Assembly: GCF_025147325.1 (NCBI RefSeq)
Contig: NZ_CP102262.1
Span: 3,100,001-3,164,000, forward strand
From: Bacteroides stercoris ATCC 43183
GTDB taxonomy: Bacteria; Bacteroidota; Bacteroidia; Bacteroidales; Bacteroidaceae
Direction of reading: 5' to 3'
DNA: 64,000 nucleotides
Numbering within the stretch: the first letter of the stretch is position 1; the number at the start of each line of letters is the position of its first letter. The translations under genes and the position numbers were made by a program. Under the pieces are notes generated by a model. It saw only the letters and a list, made by a program, of their open reading frames with translations, searched no databases and was not told where the DNA came from. Below, in pieces: positions 1 to 9,583 of the stretch.

Positions 1-579
1 CCCGCCACACGCGCCTCCATCATCGAAACGCTTTTCAAGCGCGGTTACATGGAACGCTGCAAGAAGTCGCTTGTTCCCACCGAAAAAGGACTTGCCCTCA
101 ATTCCGTCGTCAAGACGATGCGCATCGCCGATGTTGCCATGACGGGCGAATGGGAAAAGGAGCTGGCGCGTATCGAGCGCGGGGAACTGTCCGACGACAC
201 CTTCCGCAAGGAGATAGAGGCGTACACACGTGAGATAACCTCCGAACTGATCTCGTGCGACAAGCTCTTCGGCAGCCGTGACTCCGGCTGCGCGTGTCCC
301 AAGTGTGGCACGGGCAGGATGCGGTTCTACGGCAAGGTGGTACGCTGCGACAACACGGAGTGCGGACTGCCCGTGTTCCGGCTGAAAGCGGGACGCACCC
401 TGTCCGACGATGAAATCAAAGACCTGCTCACCGAAGGGCATACCAAGCTGCTCAAAGGGTTCAAGAGCAAACAGGGCAAGAGTTTCGATGCTGTTGTCGC
501 CTTTGACGGGGAATATAACACGACTTTTGTGTTCCCGGAGGCTAAAAAGGACAAGAAATTTTCAGGACGGAAGAAATAG
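1..579 (+). CDS. topB: DNA topoisomerase III, C-terminal part (5' end outside window)
   Basis: The reading frame is open from base 1 and ends at 579, so only the last 192 or so residues are present. The visible part holds the end of the type IA topoisomerase core (PATRASIIETLFKRGYM, then VPTEKGLAL), followed by a zinc-ribbon-like segment with CPKC and CDNTEC and a second C-terminal repeat (LTEGHTKLLKGFKSKQGKSF). It ends in a basic tail. Type IA enzymes relax or decatenate DNA through a transient break. In CTnDOT the exc gene of the excision operon encodes a topoisomerase III of this kind, so this is probably the exc equivalent. That link is by family and position only, because the xis genes are outside the window. 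Confidence 0.9.
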   Translation, partial: PATRASIIETLFKRGYMERCKKSLVPTEKGLALNSVVKTMRIADVAMTGEWEKELARIERGELSDDTFRKEIEAYTREITSELISCDKLFGSRDSGCACPKCGTGRMRFYGKVVRCDNTECGLPVFRLKAGRTLSDDEIKDLLTEGHTKLLKGFKSKQGKSFDAVVAFDGEYNTTFVFPEAKKDKKFSGRKK

Positions 580-582
580 TAT

Positions 583-590
583 TAACTTTG
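583..590 (+). promoter_or_regulatory. Bacteroides -7 box (TAACTTTG)
   Basis: TAACTTTG matches the Bacteroides TAnnTTTG -7 consensus. It lies right after the topoisomerase stop and would start a transcript near 596. The -33 element is weak (TTTTC around 559-563). It would drive the DUF1896 and helicase-methyltransferase genes through the structured leader at 639-741. Confidence 0.5.
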
Positions 591-638
591 CCACTTGTTC
601 AGAGTAATGAATTGTTCTTCGATACCGGATTACACTCA

Positions 639-741
639 TACTTTGGATTTAGTGGTGGCACTCGGAGGGATACCGAGTGCCTTTTTCTTCCTTTTTCCAA
701 CCGATTATCCCGTTAATTATCAATCCGCTAAATCCAAAGTA
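639..741 (+). promoter_or_regulatory. Attenuator-like leader: terminator hairpin inside a long inverted repeat
   Basis: The outer arms, 639-655 and 725-741, form a 17-bp stem with one G-U pair. The right arm ends one base before the ATG at 742. Between them is a perfect 9-bp hairpin (GGCACTCGG at 657-665, CCGAGTGCC at 673-681) followed by the T-rich tract 682-696, which looks like an intrinsic terminator. An ATG at 607, in frame with the downstream gene and open through the leader, could act as leader translation. The layout suggests control of the two downstream genes, but no regulator or ligand can be named from sequence. Confidence 0.55.
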
Positions 742-1194
742 ATGAACAACAAGAAGAAAAACGAGGGTCAGACCGACTTTTCCTATTACGGTCTGTACCT
801 GCTGGACTATCTCCGCACGAACAAGTTTGAACAGGCTGACGACACCGCTTTCATACGGGAACGGGCCGACCGTGCCGCCGAAACGTATGAGAGGGCACGG
901 CTTGAAGGCTATCCCGCCGATGGTGCGCAGGAACTGGCGATGGACACGCTGCTGCGCGGGCTGCATTATTCCCGTTACGCCATCCTCCGCGAAGTCGTGG
1001 AAAACGAGTTTGCCGATGAAGTGCCGGAAGAGAAGCGTGAAGCCTTTGTCCTGAAACTGCTGCCGCTTGTCGGCAACGTGTTCTCCGTCTATGACCTCTC
1101 GGATGACAATTTCGCCCTGTCTTCCGATTACGACCTGCTCTACACGGAGCTGACGGGAGCAACCGTCCTTTACTTAGACGAATATGGCGTTTAA
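742..1194 (+). CDS. DUF1896 family protein
   Basis: A protein of 150 residues starting [20 protein letters not shown]. It is acidic and predicted mostly helical, with no signal peptide or membrane segment. It resembles the DUF1896 proteins that sit between topoisomerase III and a giant helicase-methyltransferase in Bacteroides conjugative elements; its function is unknown. The ATG at 742 was chosen because it follows the CTAAATCCAAAGTA element seen before several other genes of this ICE and because the frame upstream runs through a terminator hairpin. ATG 607 is an in-frame alternative adding 45 residues. The 3' end overlaps the next gene by 11 bases, which implies co-translation. Confidence 0.75.
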   Translation: MNNKKKNEGQTDFSYYGLYLLDYLRTNKFEQADDTAFIRERADRAAETYERARLEGYPADGAQELAMDTLLRGLHYSRYAILREVVENEFADEVPEEKREAFVLKLLPLVGNVFSVYDLSDDNFALSSDYDLLYTELTGATVLYLDEYGV

Positions 1195-4100
1195 CCGCAA
1201 ACAGAAACTGCGGGACAACATCGAGGCGATACGGACGGCATTCATCCTTGACAGGGAAAATAGGACAGCGACAACCGAAGAGCGTGCCATACTTCAAAGG
1301 TACTGCGGTTTCGGCGGTCTGAAATGTATCCTCAACCCTGCAAAGGAACTGACGGATGCCGTCCGGTGGGCGAAATCCGACCTCGAACTGTTCGCCCCGA
1401 CGGTGGAGCTGCACAGGCTTATCCGTGAGAACAGCAAGGACGAAACAGAGTACAAGCGGTTTGTGGATTCGCTGAAAGCGTCCGTGCTGACCGCTTTCTA
1501 CACCCCCAAAGAGATAACCGACACCATCGCGGACGTGCTGGCAGATTACAGCGTCCGCCCCGCCCGTATGCTCGAACCGTCGGCAGGTGTCGGCGTGTTC
1601 GTGGATTCCATGCTGCGGCACAGCCCCAATGCGGATGTGATGGCTTTCGAGAAGGATCTGCTCACGGGTACAATCTTGAGGCATCTCTATCCCGACCAGA
1701 AAATGCGCACCTGCGGTTTTGAGAAAATCGAAAGACCGTTCAACAATTATTTCGACTTGGCGGTGTCCAACATTCCGTTCGGTGACATTGCCGTGTTCGA
1801 CGCGGAGTTTCAGCGGAGCGACTCTTTCGGCAGACGCTCCGCCCAGAAAACCATCCACAACTATTTCTTTCTCAAAGGACTGGATGCCGTGCGTGACGGC
1901 GGTATCGTGGCGTTCATCACCTCGCAAGGGGTATTGAATAGCACCAAGACCTCCGTGCGTAACGAGCTGTTCAGTCAGGCCAATCTGGTATCCGCGATAC
2001 GCCTGCCCAACAACCTGTTCACGGACAACGCGGGCACGGAGGTGGGCAGTGACCTGATTGTCCTGCAAAAGAACCTCAGCAAGAAGGAAATGTCGCAGGA
2101 CGAGCGGCTGATGACCGTGATACAGACGGACACGAAAACCGCCCTGACCGACAACGCCTATTTCATCCACCACCCGGAACGCATCGTGCATACGATGGCG
2201 AAACTTGACACAGACCCCTACGGGAAGCCCGCTATGGTTTATCTGCACGAGGGCAAGGCAGCAGGCATCGCCGGGGATTTGCGCCGTATGCTCGACGAGG
2301 ATTTCCATTACAGGCTTGCCATGCGCTTGTATTCGGGTTCAATCCGGCAGGCAGGAACGGAAGAAAAAGTTGCCGTTCAAAATAAAGTAGAGCGTCCTGC
2401 CATAAAATTGGAAACAGTATCCTCGGCGCAGACGGTGGAAACTCCGACAGAAAAGCCGCAACCCGCAGATGAAAAGCCGGAGATAGAACCGCGCCCGCAA
2501 TATTCCGCAGGCGTGCAGCTCACCCTGCTTGACCTCTGGGGGATGACGGAAGAGGTCAGCCAACCGAAAACCTCCAAAAAGAAAAAGACGGTGAAAAAGG
2601 CAGTTACGGCAAAGTCCACTCCGCCCAAACCGAAAGTCACGGTTACACCGACAGCTCCAACTGCAAAACCCGCAATGGAGAATAAGGAGGTGAAAGCGGA
2701 GAACACCGCCAAGCCTGCCGACCCGGACGACATCTATGCCACACTGGACTGGGATACCAATCCTCCCATCAACGGTTTCTATGAAATGATGATGGGTTTG
2801 ACGCCGGAGCGTAGGAAAGAACTTCGGGAACTGGCAAGGCAGCATAACGAGAAACAAGTGGCGGAAAAGACGGAAGTGAAAGCCGTGCCGGAAACTTCCC
2901 GTGAGCAGCCACGACAGGAGGAAACACAGCCGGAGGCAGTCGCCGCACCTGCCGTTACAGATACCCCATCGGAAGCGGTGGGGACTTTCCTTTTCCCCGA
3001 CATCGAAGCGGAAAAGCCGAAGGAGGAAGTCGTGGACCTTTCTCCGCGTGCCTACCACCGCACGCCGGAGATGCACCTGCGCGAAGGGTCGCTGGTGGCT
3101 GACCGGGGGCGTCATAACATCGGCTACCTGAAAGACATCACGCCATACGGGGCGACATTCCAGCCGCTCGACCTGAAAGGATACCAGAAGGAAAAGGCGT
3201 TGTTGTATGTGTCGCTGCGTGACGCCTACGAGCGTCTGTACCGTTATGAATCGCTCCGGCGCGAGGCAAATGTTCCGTGGCGAGAGCATCTGAATACCTG
3301 TTACGATGAGTTTGTCATGCGCTACGGCAACCTCAACGCCAAGCAGAACGTGAAGTTAGTGATGATGGATGCGGGCGGGCGCGACATCCTTTCGCTGGAA
3401 CGGATGGAAAACGGAAAGTTCGTCAAGGCGGACATCTTCGAGCATCCTGTTTCCTTCGCGGTGGAGAGCCATGCCAACGTAGGCTCTCCCGAAGAAGCCC
3501 TGTCTGCGTCGCTCAACAAATATGGTACGGTCAATCTCGACTATATGCGGGAGATAACCGACAGCACGGCGGAGGATTTGCTCACTGCCCTGCAAGGGCG
3601 CATCTACTACAATCCGCTCGTGACCGGTTACGAAATCAAAGACCGTTTCATCGCCGGAAATGTCATAGAGAAAGCGGAACGCATAGAGGCATGGATGGGT
3701 GACAATCCCGAAAATGAGCGTATGCCGGAGGTGAAGCAGGCGTTGGAGGCTCTGAAAGATGCCGAGCCGCAGCGCATCGCCTTCGAGGATCTGGACTTCA
3801 ATTTCGGGGAACGCTGGATTCCGACGGGTGTCTATGCCGCCTACATGAGCCGGCTGTTCGACACGGAGGTGAAAATCGCCTATTCCGCAAGCATGGACGA
3901 GTTTTCGGTGGTGTGCGGCTACCGCACCATGAAAATCACGGACGAGTTTCTGGTGAAGGGGTATTACCGGAACTATGACGGTATGCACCTCCTAAAACAC
4001 GCCCTGCACAACACCTGCCCTGACATGATGAAGTCCATCGGCAAGGACGAGCATGGCAACGACATCAAGATGCGCGACAGCGAGGGAATACAACTCGCCA

Positions 4101-7000
4101 ACGCCAAGATTGACGAGATACGAAACGGCTTCTCCGAATGGCTCGAAGAGCAGTCGCCGCAGTTCAAGGAGCGGCTTGTGACGATGTATAACCGCAAGTT
4201 CAACTGTTTCGTGCGCCCGCGCTACGACGGCTCCCATCAGACCTTTCCCGACCTCAACCTGAAAGGGCTGGCAAGCCGGGGTATCAAGAGCGTCTATCCC
4301 TCACAGATGGATTGCGTCTGGATGTTGAAACAGAACGGCGGCGGAATTTGCGACCACGAGGTGGGAACCGGTAAGACGCTGATAATGTGCATCGCCGCGC
4401 ATGAGATGAAGCGTCTGAATTTGGCACACAAGCCGATGATTATCGGGCTGAAAGCCAACGTTGCGGAGATTGCAGCCACCTATCAGGCGGCATATCCCAA
4501 CGCACGTATTCTGTACGCTTCGGAGAAGGACTTTTCGACCGCCAACCGTGTGCGCTTCTTCAATAATATAAAGAACAACGACTACGATTGCGTCATCATG
4601 TCGCACGACCAGTTCGGCAAGATACCGCAGTCGCCGGAATTGCAGCAGCGCATCCTGCAAGCAGAGCTTGACACGGTGGAGGAAAACCTCGAAGTGCTAC
4701 GGCAGCAGGGAAAGAACGTGTCGCGGGCGATGCTGAAAGGATTGGAGAAGCGCAAGCACAACCTTGAAGCGAAGCTGGAGAAGGTGGAACACGCCATAAA
4801 GTCACGCACGGACGACGTGGTGGATTTCAAGCAGATGGGCATCGACCACATCTTCATAGATGAGAGCCACCAGTTCAAGAATCTGACTTTCAACACGCGC
4901 CACGACCGTGTGGCGGGATTGGGAAACAGCGAGGGAAGCCAGAAGGCACTTAACATGCTCTTTGCCATACGCACCATACAGGAGCGCACAGGAAAAGACT
5001 TGGGTGCGACCTTCCTCTCCGGCACGACTATCAGCAACTCACTGACTGAATTGTACCTGCTGTTCAAGTACCTGCGCCCGAAGGAGCTGGAACGGCAGGA
5101 CATAAGGTGTTTCGACGCTTGGGCGGCGATATTTGCCAAGAAGACGACGGATTTTGAATTTAACGTGACGAACAATGTGGTCCAGAAGGAGCGTTTCCGC
5201 TACTTCATCAAAGTGCCGGAGCTTGCCGCCTTCTATAATGAAATCACGGACTACCGCACGGCGGAGGATGTGGGCGTTGACCGTCCTGCCAAGAACGAGA
5301 TACTGCACCATATACCGCCCACGCCGGAACAGGAGGACTTCATACAGAAACTGATGCAGTTCGCCAAGACGGGCGATGCCACCTTGTTGGGCAGGCTGCC
5401 GCTTTCGGAAACGGAAGAAAAGGCGAAGATGCTCATCGCCACGGACTATGCCCGGAAAATGGCACTCGACATGCGCATGATAGACCCGAATTACGAAGAT
5501 CATCCCGACAACAAAGCGAGTCACTGTGCCAAGATGATCGCGGAGTATTATCAAAAATACGACGCCCAGAAAGGCACGCAGTTCGTTTTCTCTGATTTGG
5601 GGACATACCAGCCGGGCGACGGGTGGAACGTCTATTCGGAAATCAAGCGCAAACTGACGGAGGACTACGGTATACCGCCAAGCGAGGTGCGCTTCATTCA
5701 GGAGTGCAAGACCGACAAGGCGCGGAAGGCGGTGATAGACGCCATGAACGCCGGGACGGTGCGTGTGCTGTTCGGCTCTACCTCTATGCTCGGAACGGGT
5801 GTGAACGCCCAGAAACGGTGTGTGGCTATCCATCATCTCGATACGCCGTGGCGACCGTCCGACTTGCAACAGCGTGACGGACGCGGAGTTAGGGCAGGTA
5901 ATGAGATTGCCAAACATTTCGCCGGGAACAACGTGGATGTAATCATCTACGCGGTGGAGAAGTCACTGGACAGCTACAAGTTCAACCTCCTGCACTGCAA
6001 GCAGACTTTCATAAGCCAGCTCAAAAGCGGTGCGATGGGTGCGCGTACCATCGACGAGGGGGCAATGGACGAAAAATCGGGCATGAATTTCTCGGAATAC
6101 ATGGCGTTGCTCTCCGGCAATACCGACCTGTTGGACAAGGCGAAACTGGAAAAGCGGATCGCATCGCTCGAAGGGGAACGCAAGTCGTTCAACAAGGGCA
6201 AGCGTGATTCGGAGTTCAAGCTGGAGTCAAAGACCGGCGAGTTGCGCAACAACACGGCTTTCATAGATGCCATGACGGAGGACTGGAACCGCTTCCTGTC
6301 GGTGGTGCAGACCGACAAGGAGGGCAACCGCCTTAATATAATAAAGGTGGACGGAGTGGATTCCGCCGATGAGAAGGTCATCGGAAAGCGTTTGCAGGAG
6401 ATAGCCAAGAATGCCACGACCGGAGGGTTGTACATGCAGGTCGGTGAACTTTACGGTTTTCCGATAAAGGTGGTGAGCGAAAGGATACTCAAAGAGGGAT
6501 TGGAGTTCACCGACAACCGCTTCGTGGTCGAGGGGAACTACAAGTACACCTACAACAACGGGCATCTGGCGATGGCTGACCCGTTGGCCGCCGCCCGCAA
6601 CTTCCTCAACGCGATGGAGAGGATACCCTCCATCATCGACCAGTACAAGGCGAAGAACGAGGTGCTGGAGATGGAGATACCGCAGTTACAGGAGATAGCG
6701 GGTAAGGTGTGGAAGAAGGAGGACGAGCTGAAGCAGTTGAAGTCCGAACTTGCCGCCCTTGACCGAAAAATTCAGCTGGAGCTTGCGCCACCCACGCCCG
6801 AAGTCGCAGAAAAGGAGAATGAAGGGCAACAGCTCAAGCCGGAAGCGGAAGATGTGAGGAACAGGCAGGCGCAATATCCCGAAAATGCACCGCCGCAGAT
6901 ACGCAGTCCGGCGGATAGTATCGTTGCCAACCATGTCATAATCGGGCGTCCGGGACTGTATGCCAAGGAGGAAACCCGGTCCAAAGGATTGAAAATATAA
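1184..7000 (+). CDS. Giant N6-adenine methyltransferase-helicase fusion (DarB-like architecture)
   Basis: A protein of 1938 residues. The N-terminal part carries an adenine-methyltransferase core: [10 protein letters not shown] near residue 130 (SAM-binding motif I) and NIPFGD at 196-201 in the place of NPPF. A low-complexity Pro/Lys/Glu linker spans about 400-620. The C-terminal half is a superfamily 2 helicase: Walker A EVGTGKT near 1060-1066, a DESH box at 1226-1229, SGTT, and motif [13 protein letters not shown] near 1562. The layout resembles phage P1 DarB, an anti-restriction protein delivered with the DNA, and related proteins common on conjugative elements. Protection of transferred DNA is therefore an inference. 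Transcription probably stops in the inverted repeat at 7024-7127. Confidence 0.85.
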   Translation: MAFNRKQKLRDNIEAIRTAFILDRENRTATTEERAILQRYCGFGGLKCILNPAKELTDAVRWAKSDLELFAPTVELHRLIRENSKDETEYKRFVDSLKASVLTAFYTPKEITDTIADVLADYSVRPARMLEPSAGVGVFVDSMLRHSPNADVMAFEKDLLTGTILRHLYPDQKMRTCGFEKIERPFNNYFDLAVSNIPFGDIAVFDAEFQRSDSFGRRSAQKTIHNYFFLKGLDAVRDGGIVAFITSQGVLNSTKTSVRNELFSQANLVSAIRLPNNLFTDNAGTEVGSDLIVLQKNLSKKEMSQDERLMTVIQTDTKTALTDNAYFIHHPERIVHTMAKLDTDPYGKPAMVYLHEGKAAGIAGDLRRMLDEDFHYRLAMRLYSGSIRQAGTEEKVAVQNKVERPAIKLETVSSAQTVETPTEKPQPADEKPEIEPRPQYSAGVQLTLLDLWGMTEEVSQPKTSKKKKTVKKAVTAKSTPPKPKVTVTPTAPTAKPAMENKEVKAENTAKPADPDDIYATLDWDTNPPINGFYEMMMGLTPERRKELRELARQHNEKQVAEKTEVKAVPETSREQPRQEETQPEAVAAPAVTDTPSEAVGTFLFPDIEAEKPKEEVVDLSPRAYHRTPEMHLREGSLVADRGRHNIGYLKDITPYGATFQPLDLKGYQKEKALLYVSLRDAYERLYRYESLRREANVPWREHLNTCYDEFVMRYGNLNAKQNVKLVMMDAGGRDILSLERMENGKFVKADIFEHPVSFAVESHANVGSPEEALSASLNKYGTVNLDYMREITDSTAEDLLTALQGRIYYNPLVTGYEIKDRFIAGNVIEKAERIEAWMGDNPENERMPEVKQALEALKDAEPQRIAFEDLDFNFGERWIPTGVYAAYMSRLFDTEVKIAYSASMDEFSVVCGYRTMKITDEFLVKGYYRNYDGMHLLKHALHNTCPDMMKSIGKDEHGNDIKMRDSEGIQLANAKIDEIRNGFSEWLEEQSPQFKERLVTMYNRKFNCFVRPRYDGSHQTFPDLNLKGLASRGIKSVYPSQMDCVWMLKQNGGGICDHEVGTGKTLIMCIAAHEMKRLNLAHKPMIIGLKANVAEIAATYQAAYPNARILYASEKDFSTANRVRFFNNIKNNDYDCVIMSHDQFGKIPQSPELQQRILQAELDTVEENLEVLRQQGKNVSRAMLKGLEKRKHNLEAKLEKVEHAIKSRTDDVVDFKQMGIDHIFIDESHQFKNLTFNTRHDRVAGLGNSEGSQKALNMLFAIRTIQERTGKDLGATFLSGTTISNSLTELYLLFKYLRPKELERQDIRCFDAWAAIFAKKTTDFEFNVTNNVVQKERFRYFIKVPELAAFYNEITDYRTAEDVGVDRPAKNEILHHIPPTPEQEDFIQKLMQFAKTGDATLLGRLPLSETEEKAKMLIATDYARKMALDMRMIDPNYEDHPDNKASHCAKMIAEYYQKYDAQKGTQFVFSDLGTYQPGDGWNVYSEIKRKLTEDYGIPPSEVRFIQECKTDKARKAVIDAMNAGTVRVLFGSTSMLGTGVNAQKRCVAIHHLDTPWRPSDLQQRDGRGVRAGNEIAKHFAGNNVDVIIYAVEKSLDSYKFNLLHCKQTFISQLKSGAMGARTIDEGAMDEKSGMNFSEYMALLSGNTDLLDKAKLEKRIASLEGERKSFNKGKRDSEFKLESKTGELRNNTAFIDAMTEDWNRFLSVVQTDKEGNRLNIIKVDGVDSADEKVIGKRLQEIAKNATTGGLYMQVGELYGFPIKVVSERILKEGLEFTDNRFVVEGNYKYTYNNGHLAMADPLAAARNFLNAMERIPSIIDQYKAKNEVLEMEIPQLQEIAGKVWKKEDELKQLKSELAALDRKIQLELAPPTPEVAEKENEGQQLKPEAEDVRNRQAQYPENAPPQIRSPADSIVANHVIIGRPGLYAKEETRSKGLKI

Positions 7001-7023
7001 CCTAAGGAATTTTATCTGAAGTA

Positions 7024-7127
7024 TTAATAAGGGCTATCCCAAAAGGTCTAAAAGTAAATTTTATCCTTTCTGCAAGTATCTATAGGATGGCAACTGCATT
7101 TTTTTCTTTTTGGGCAGCCCTTATTAA
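7024..7127. mobile_element. 104-bp MITE-like element with TTAA ends
   Basis: Terminal inverted repeats of about 20 bp (TAAGGGCTATCCCAAAAGG on the left, the complement of CTTTTTGGGCAGCCCTTA on the right) are flanked on both sides by TTAA, which looks like a target duplication. The 60-bp interior encodes nothing. It could be an internally deleted insertion sequence, and the folded form could also terminate transcription of the preceding 5.8-kb gene. Confidence 0.5.
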
Positions 7128-7492
7128 AATTTATTCTTATTTTAGGTTATATACATTCATGTCCATTTATGTAAAAAATTCCTGCTGACCTTGTTTATGT
7201 CTTGTCAGTCACCATTTGCAAAACCATATTTGACCCTCAAAGAGGCTGAATTTGATAAGTAACTTGCTACATACTCATAATAAGGAGCTAAATAGAACAC
7301 GAATGGGAAATACACAAATGCTAAACTAAAGAAGATATTGGCCAAAATAAACGCTATACCGAGAGAGAAACTTGATTTTTCAACTTCCTAAAACGGTGTT
7401 GTTCAAACATTTCTACTTATTTGTACTTGCCAGTTGAACCTACGCTTCCCTAATAAAATGTCTATGGTAAAAAGTTAAAAAATCCTCCCACT
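7128..7492. other. Gene-free AT-rich stretch upstream of tetQ
   Basis: No open frame longer than 60 codons fits here, and no repeat or known RNA was recognised. The composition is AT-rich, unlike the helicase gene to the left. It may be decayed DNA carried with the tetQ module. Confidence 0.5.
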
Positions 7493-7523
7493 TTTGTTAG
7501 ATATATTTTTTTGTGTAATTTTG
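7493..7523 (+). promoter_or_regulatory. tetQ-rteA-rteB promoter
   Basis: TTTG at 7493-7496, a 19-base spacer and TAATTTTG at 7516-7523 match the Bacteroides -33/-7 consensus almost perfectly. The expected start near 7528 gives a leader of about 130 bases to the ATG at 7658, the length reported for CTnDOT tetQ. Confidence 0.85.
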
Positions 7524-7527
7524 TAAT

Positions 7528-7657
7528 CGTTATGCGGCAGTAATAATATACATATTAATACGAGTTAGTAATCCTGTAGTTCTCATATGCTACGAGGAGG
7601 TATTAAAAGGTGCGTTTCGACAATGCATCTACTGTAGTATATTATTGCTTAATCCAA
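7528..7657 (+). promoter_or_regulatory. tetQ translational attenuator (Hp1/Hp8 leader)
   Basis: GTAATAATATAC at 7540-7551 pairs over 12 bp (one G-U) with GTATATTATTGC at 7637-7648. The two arms are separated by exactly 85 bases, as described for Hp1 and Hp8 of CTnDOT. The Hp8 arm lies just before the tetQ ATG and would hide its ribosome-binding region. In the published model, ribosomes stalled by tetracycline on a 3-codon leader peptide free Hp8 and so switch on tetQ, rteA and rteB. A 16-codon ORF (7587-7637) also lies in the leader and matches the size of a non-essential candidate in that work. Confidence 0.85.
7532..7543 (+). CDS. Three-residue leader peptide (MRQ)
   Basis: ATG CGG CAG TAA encodes Met-Arg-Gln. 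The ATG lies only a few bases from the predicted transcript start, and the stop codon falls inside the Hp1 arm of the attenuator. CTnDOT work showed that a 3-residue leader peptide, rather than the longer candidates, is needed for tetracycline control. This is the only ORF here that fits. Confidence 0.75.
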   Translation: MRQ

Positions 7658-9583
7658 ATGAATATTATAAATTTAGGAATTCTTGCTCACATTGATGCAG
7701 GAAAAACTTCCGTAACCGAGAATCTGCTGTTTGCCAGTGGAGCAACGGAAAAGTGCGGCCGTGTGGATAATGGTGACACCATAACGGACTCTATGGATAT
7801 AGAGAAACGTAGAGGAATTACTGTCCGGGCTTCTACGACATCTATTATCTGGAATGGAGTGAAATGCAATATCATTGACACTCCGGGACACATGGATTTT
7901 ATTGCGGAAGTGGAGCGGACATTCAAAATGCTTGATGGAGCAGTCCTCATCTTATCCGCAAAGGAAGGCATACAAGCGCAGACAAAGTTGCTGTTCAGTA
8001 CTTTACAAAAGCTGCAAATCCCGACAATTATATTTATCAATAAGATTGACCGTGCCGGTGTGAATTTGGAGCGTTTGTATATGGATATAAAAACAAATCT
8101 GTCGCAAGATGTCCTGTTTATGCAAACTGTTGTCGATGGATCGGTTTATCCGGTTTGCTCCCAAACATATATAAAGGAAGAATACAAAGAATTTGTATGC
8201 AACCATGACGACGATATATTAGAACGATATTTGGCGGATAGCGAAATTTCACCGGCTGATTATTGGAATACGATAATCGCTCTTGTGGCAAAAGCCAAAG
8301 TCTATCCGGTGCTACATGGATCAGCAATGTTCAATATCGGTATCAATGAGTTGTTGGACGCCATTTCTTCTTTTATACTTCCTCCGGCATCAGTCTCAAA
8401 CAGACTTTCAGCTTATCTCTATAAGATAGAGCATGACCCCAAAGGGCATAAAAGAAGTTTTCTTAAAATAATTGACGGAAGTCTGAGACTTCGAGACGTT
8501 GTAAGAATCAACGATTCGGAAAAATTCATCAAGATTAAAAATCTAAAGACTATTTATCAGGGCAGAGAGATAAATGTTGATGAAGTGGGTGCCAATGATA
8601 TCGCGATTGTAGAAGATATAGAAGATTTTCGAATCGGAGATTATTTAGGTGCTAAACCTTGTTTGATTCAAGGATTATCTCATCAGCATCCCGCTCTCAA
8701 ATCCTCCGTCCGGCCAAATAAGCCCGAAGAGAGAAGCAAGGTGATATCCGCTCTGAATACATTGTGGATTGAAGACCCGTCTTTGTCCTTTTCCATAAAC
8801 TCATATAGTGATGAATTGGAAATCTCGTTATATGGTTTGACCCAAAAGGAAATCATACAGACATTGCTGGAAGAACGATTTTCCGTAAAGGTCCATTTTG
8901 ATGAGATCAAGACTATCTACAAAGAACGACCTATAAAAAAGGTCAATAAGATTATTCAGATCGAAGTACCACCCAACCCTTACTGGGCCACAATAGGGCT
9001 GACTCTTGAACCCTTACCGTTAGGGGCAGGGTTGCAAATCGAAAGTGACATCTCCTATGGTTATCTGAACCATTCTTTTCAAAATGCCGTTTTTGAAGGG
9101 ATTCGTATGTCTTGCCAATCTGGTTTACATGGATGGGAAGTGACAGATCTGAAAGTAACTTTTACTCAAGCCGAGTATTATAGCCCGGTAAGTACACCTG
9201 CTGATTTCAGACAGCTGACCCCTTATGTCTTCAGGCTGGCTTTGCAACAGTCAGGTGTGGACATTCTCGAACCGATGCTCTGTTTTGAGTTGCAGATACC
9301 CCAAGTAGCGAGTTCCAAAGCTATTACAGATTTGCAAAAACTGATGTCTGAGATTGAAGACATCAGTTGTAATAATGAGTGGTGTCATATTAAAGGGAAA
9401 GTTCCATTAAATACAAGTAAAGACTATGCCTCAGAAGTAAGTTCGTACACTAAGGGCTTAGGCATTTTTATGGTTAAGCCATGTGGGTATCAAATAACAA
9501 AAGACGGTTATTCTGATAATATCCGCATGAACGAAAAAGATAAACTTTTATTCATGTTCCAAAAATCAATGTCATTAAAATAA
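7658..9583 (+). CDS. tetQ: Tetracycline resistance ribosomal protection protein TetQ
   Basis: A translational GTPase of 641 residues related to EF-G, which binds the ribosome and dislodges tetracycline. G1 is AHIDAGKT near residue 10, G3 is DTPGHMDF, G4 is NKID. EF-G-like domains II to V follow. The sequence agrees with TetQ throughout. The ATG at 7658 ([11 protein letters not shown]) was chosen because it gives the published 130-base leader. An in-frame GTG at 7610, preceded by a strong GAGGAGG at 7594-7600, would give the 657-residue form found in databases. The stop overlaps the rteA start (TAATG), so tetQ, rteA and rteB form one tetracycline-induced operon. Confidence 0.97.

Noticed and set aside
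851..2308. 485-codon minus-strand open frame
   Set aside because: Antisense to the DUF1896 and methyltransferase-helicase genes; His/Arg-rich composition typical of a shadow frame.
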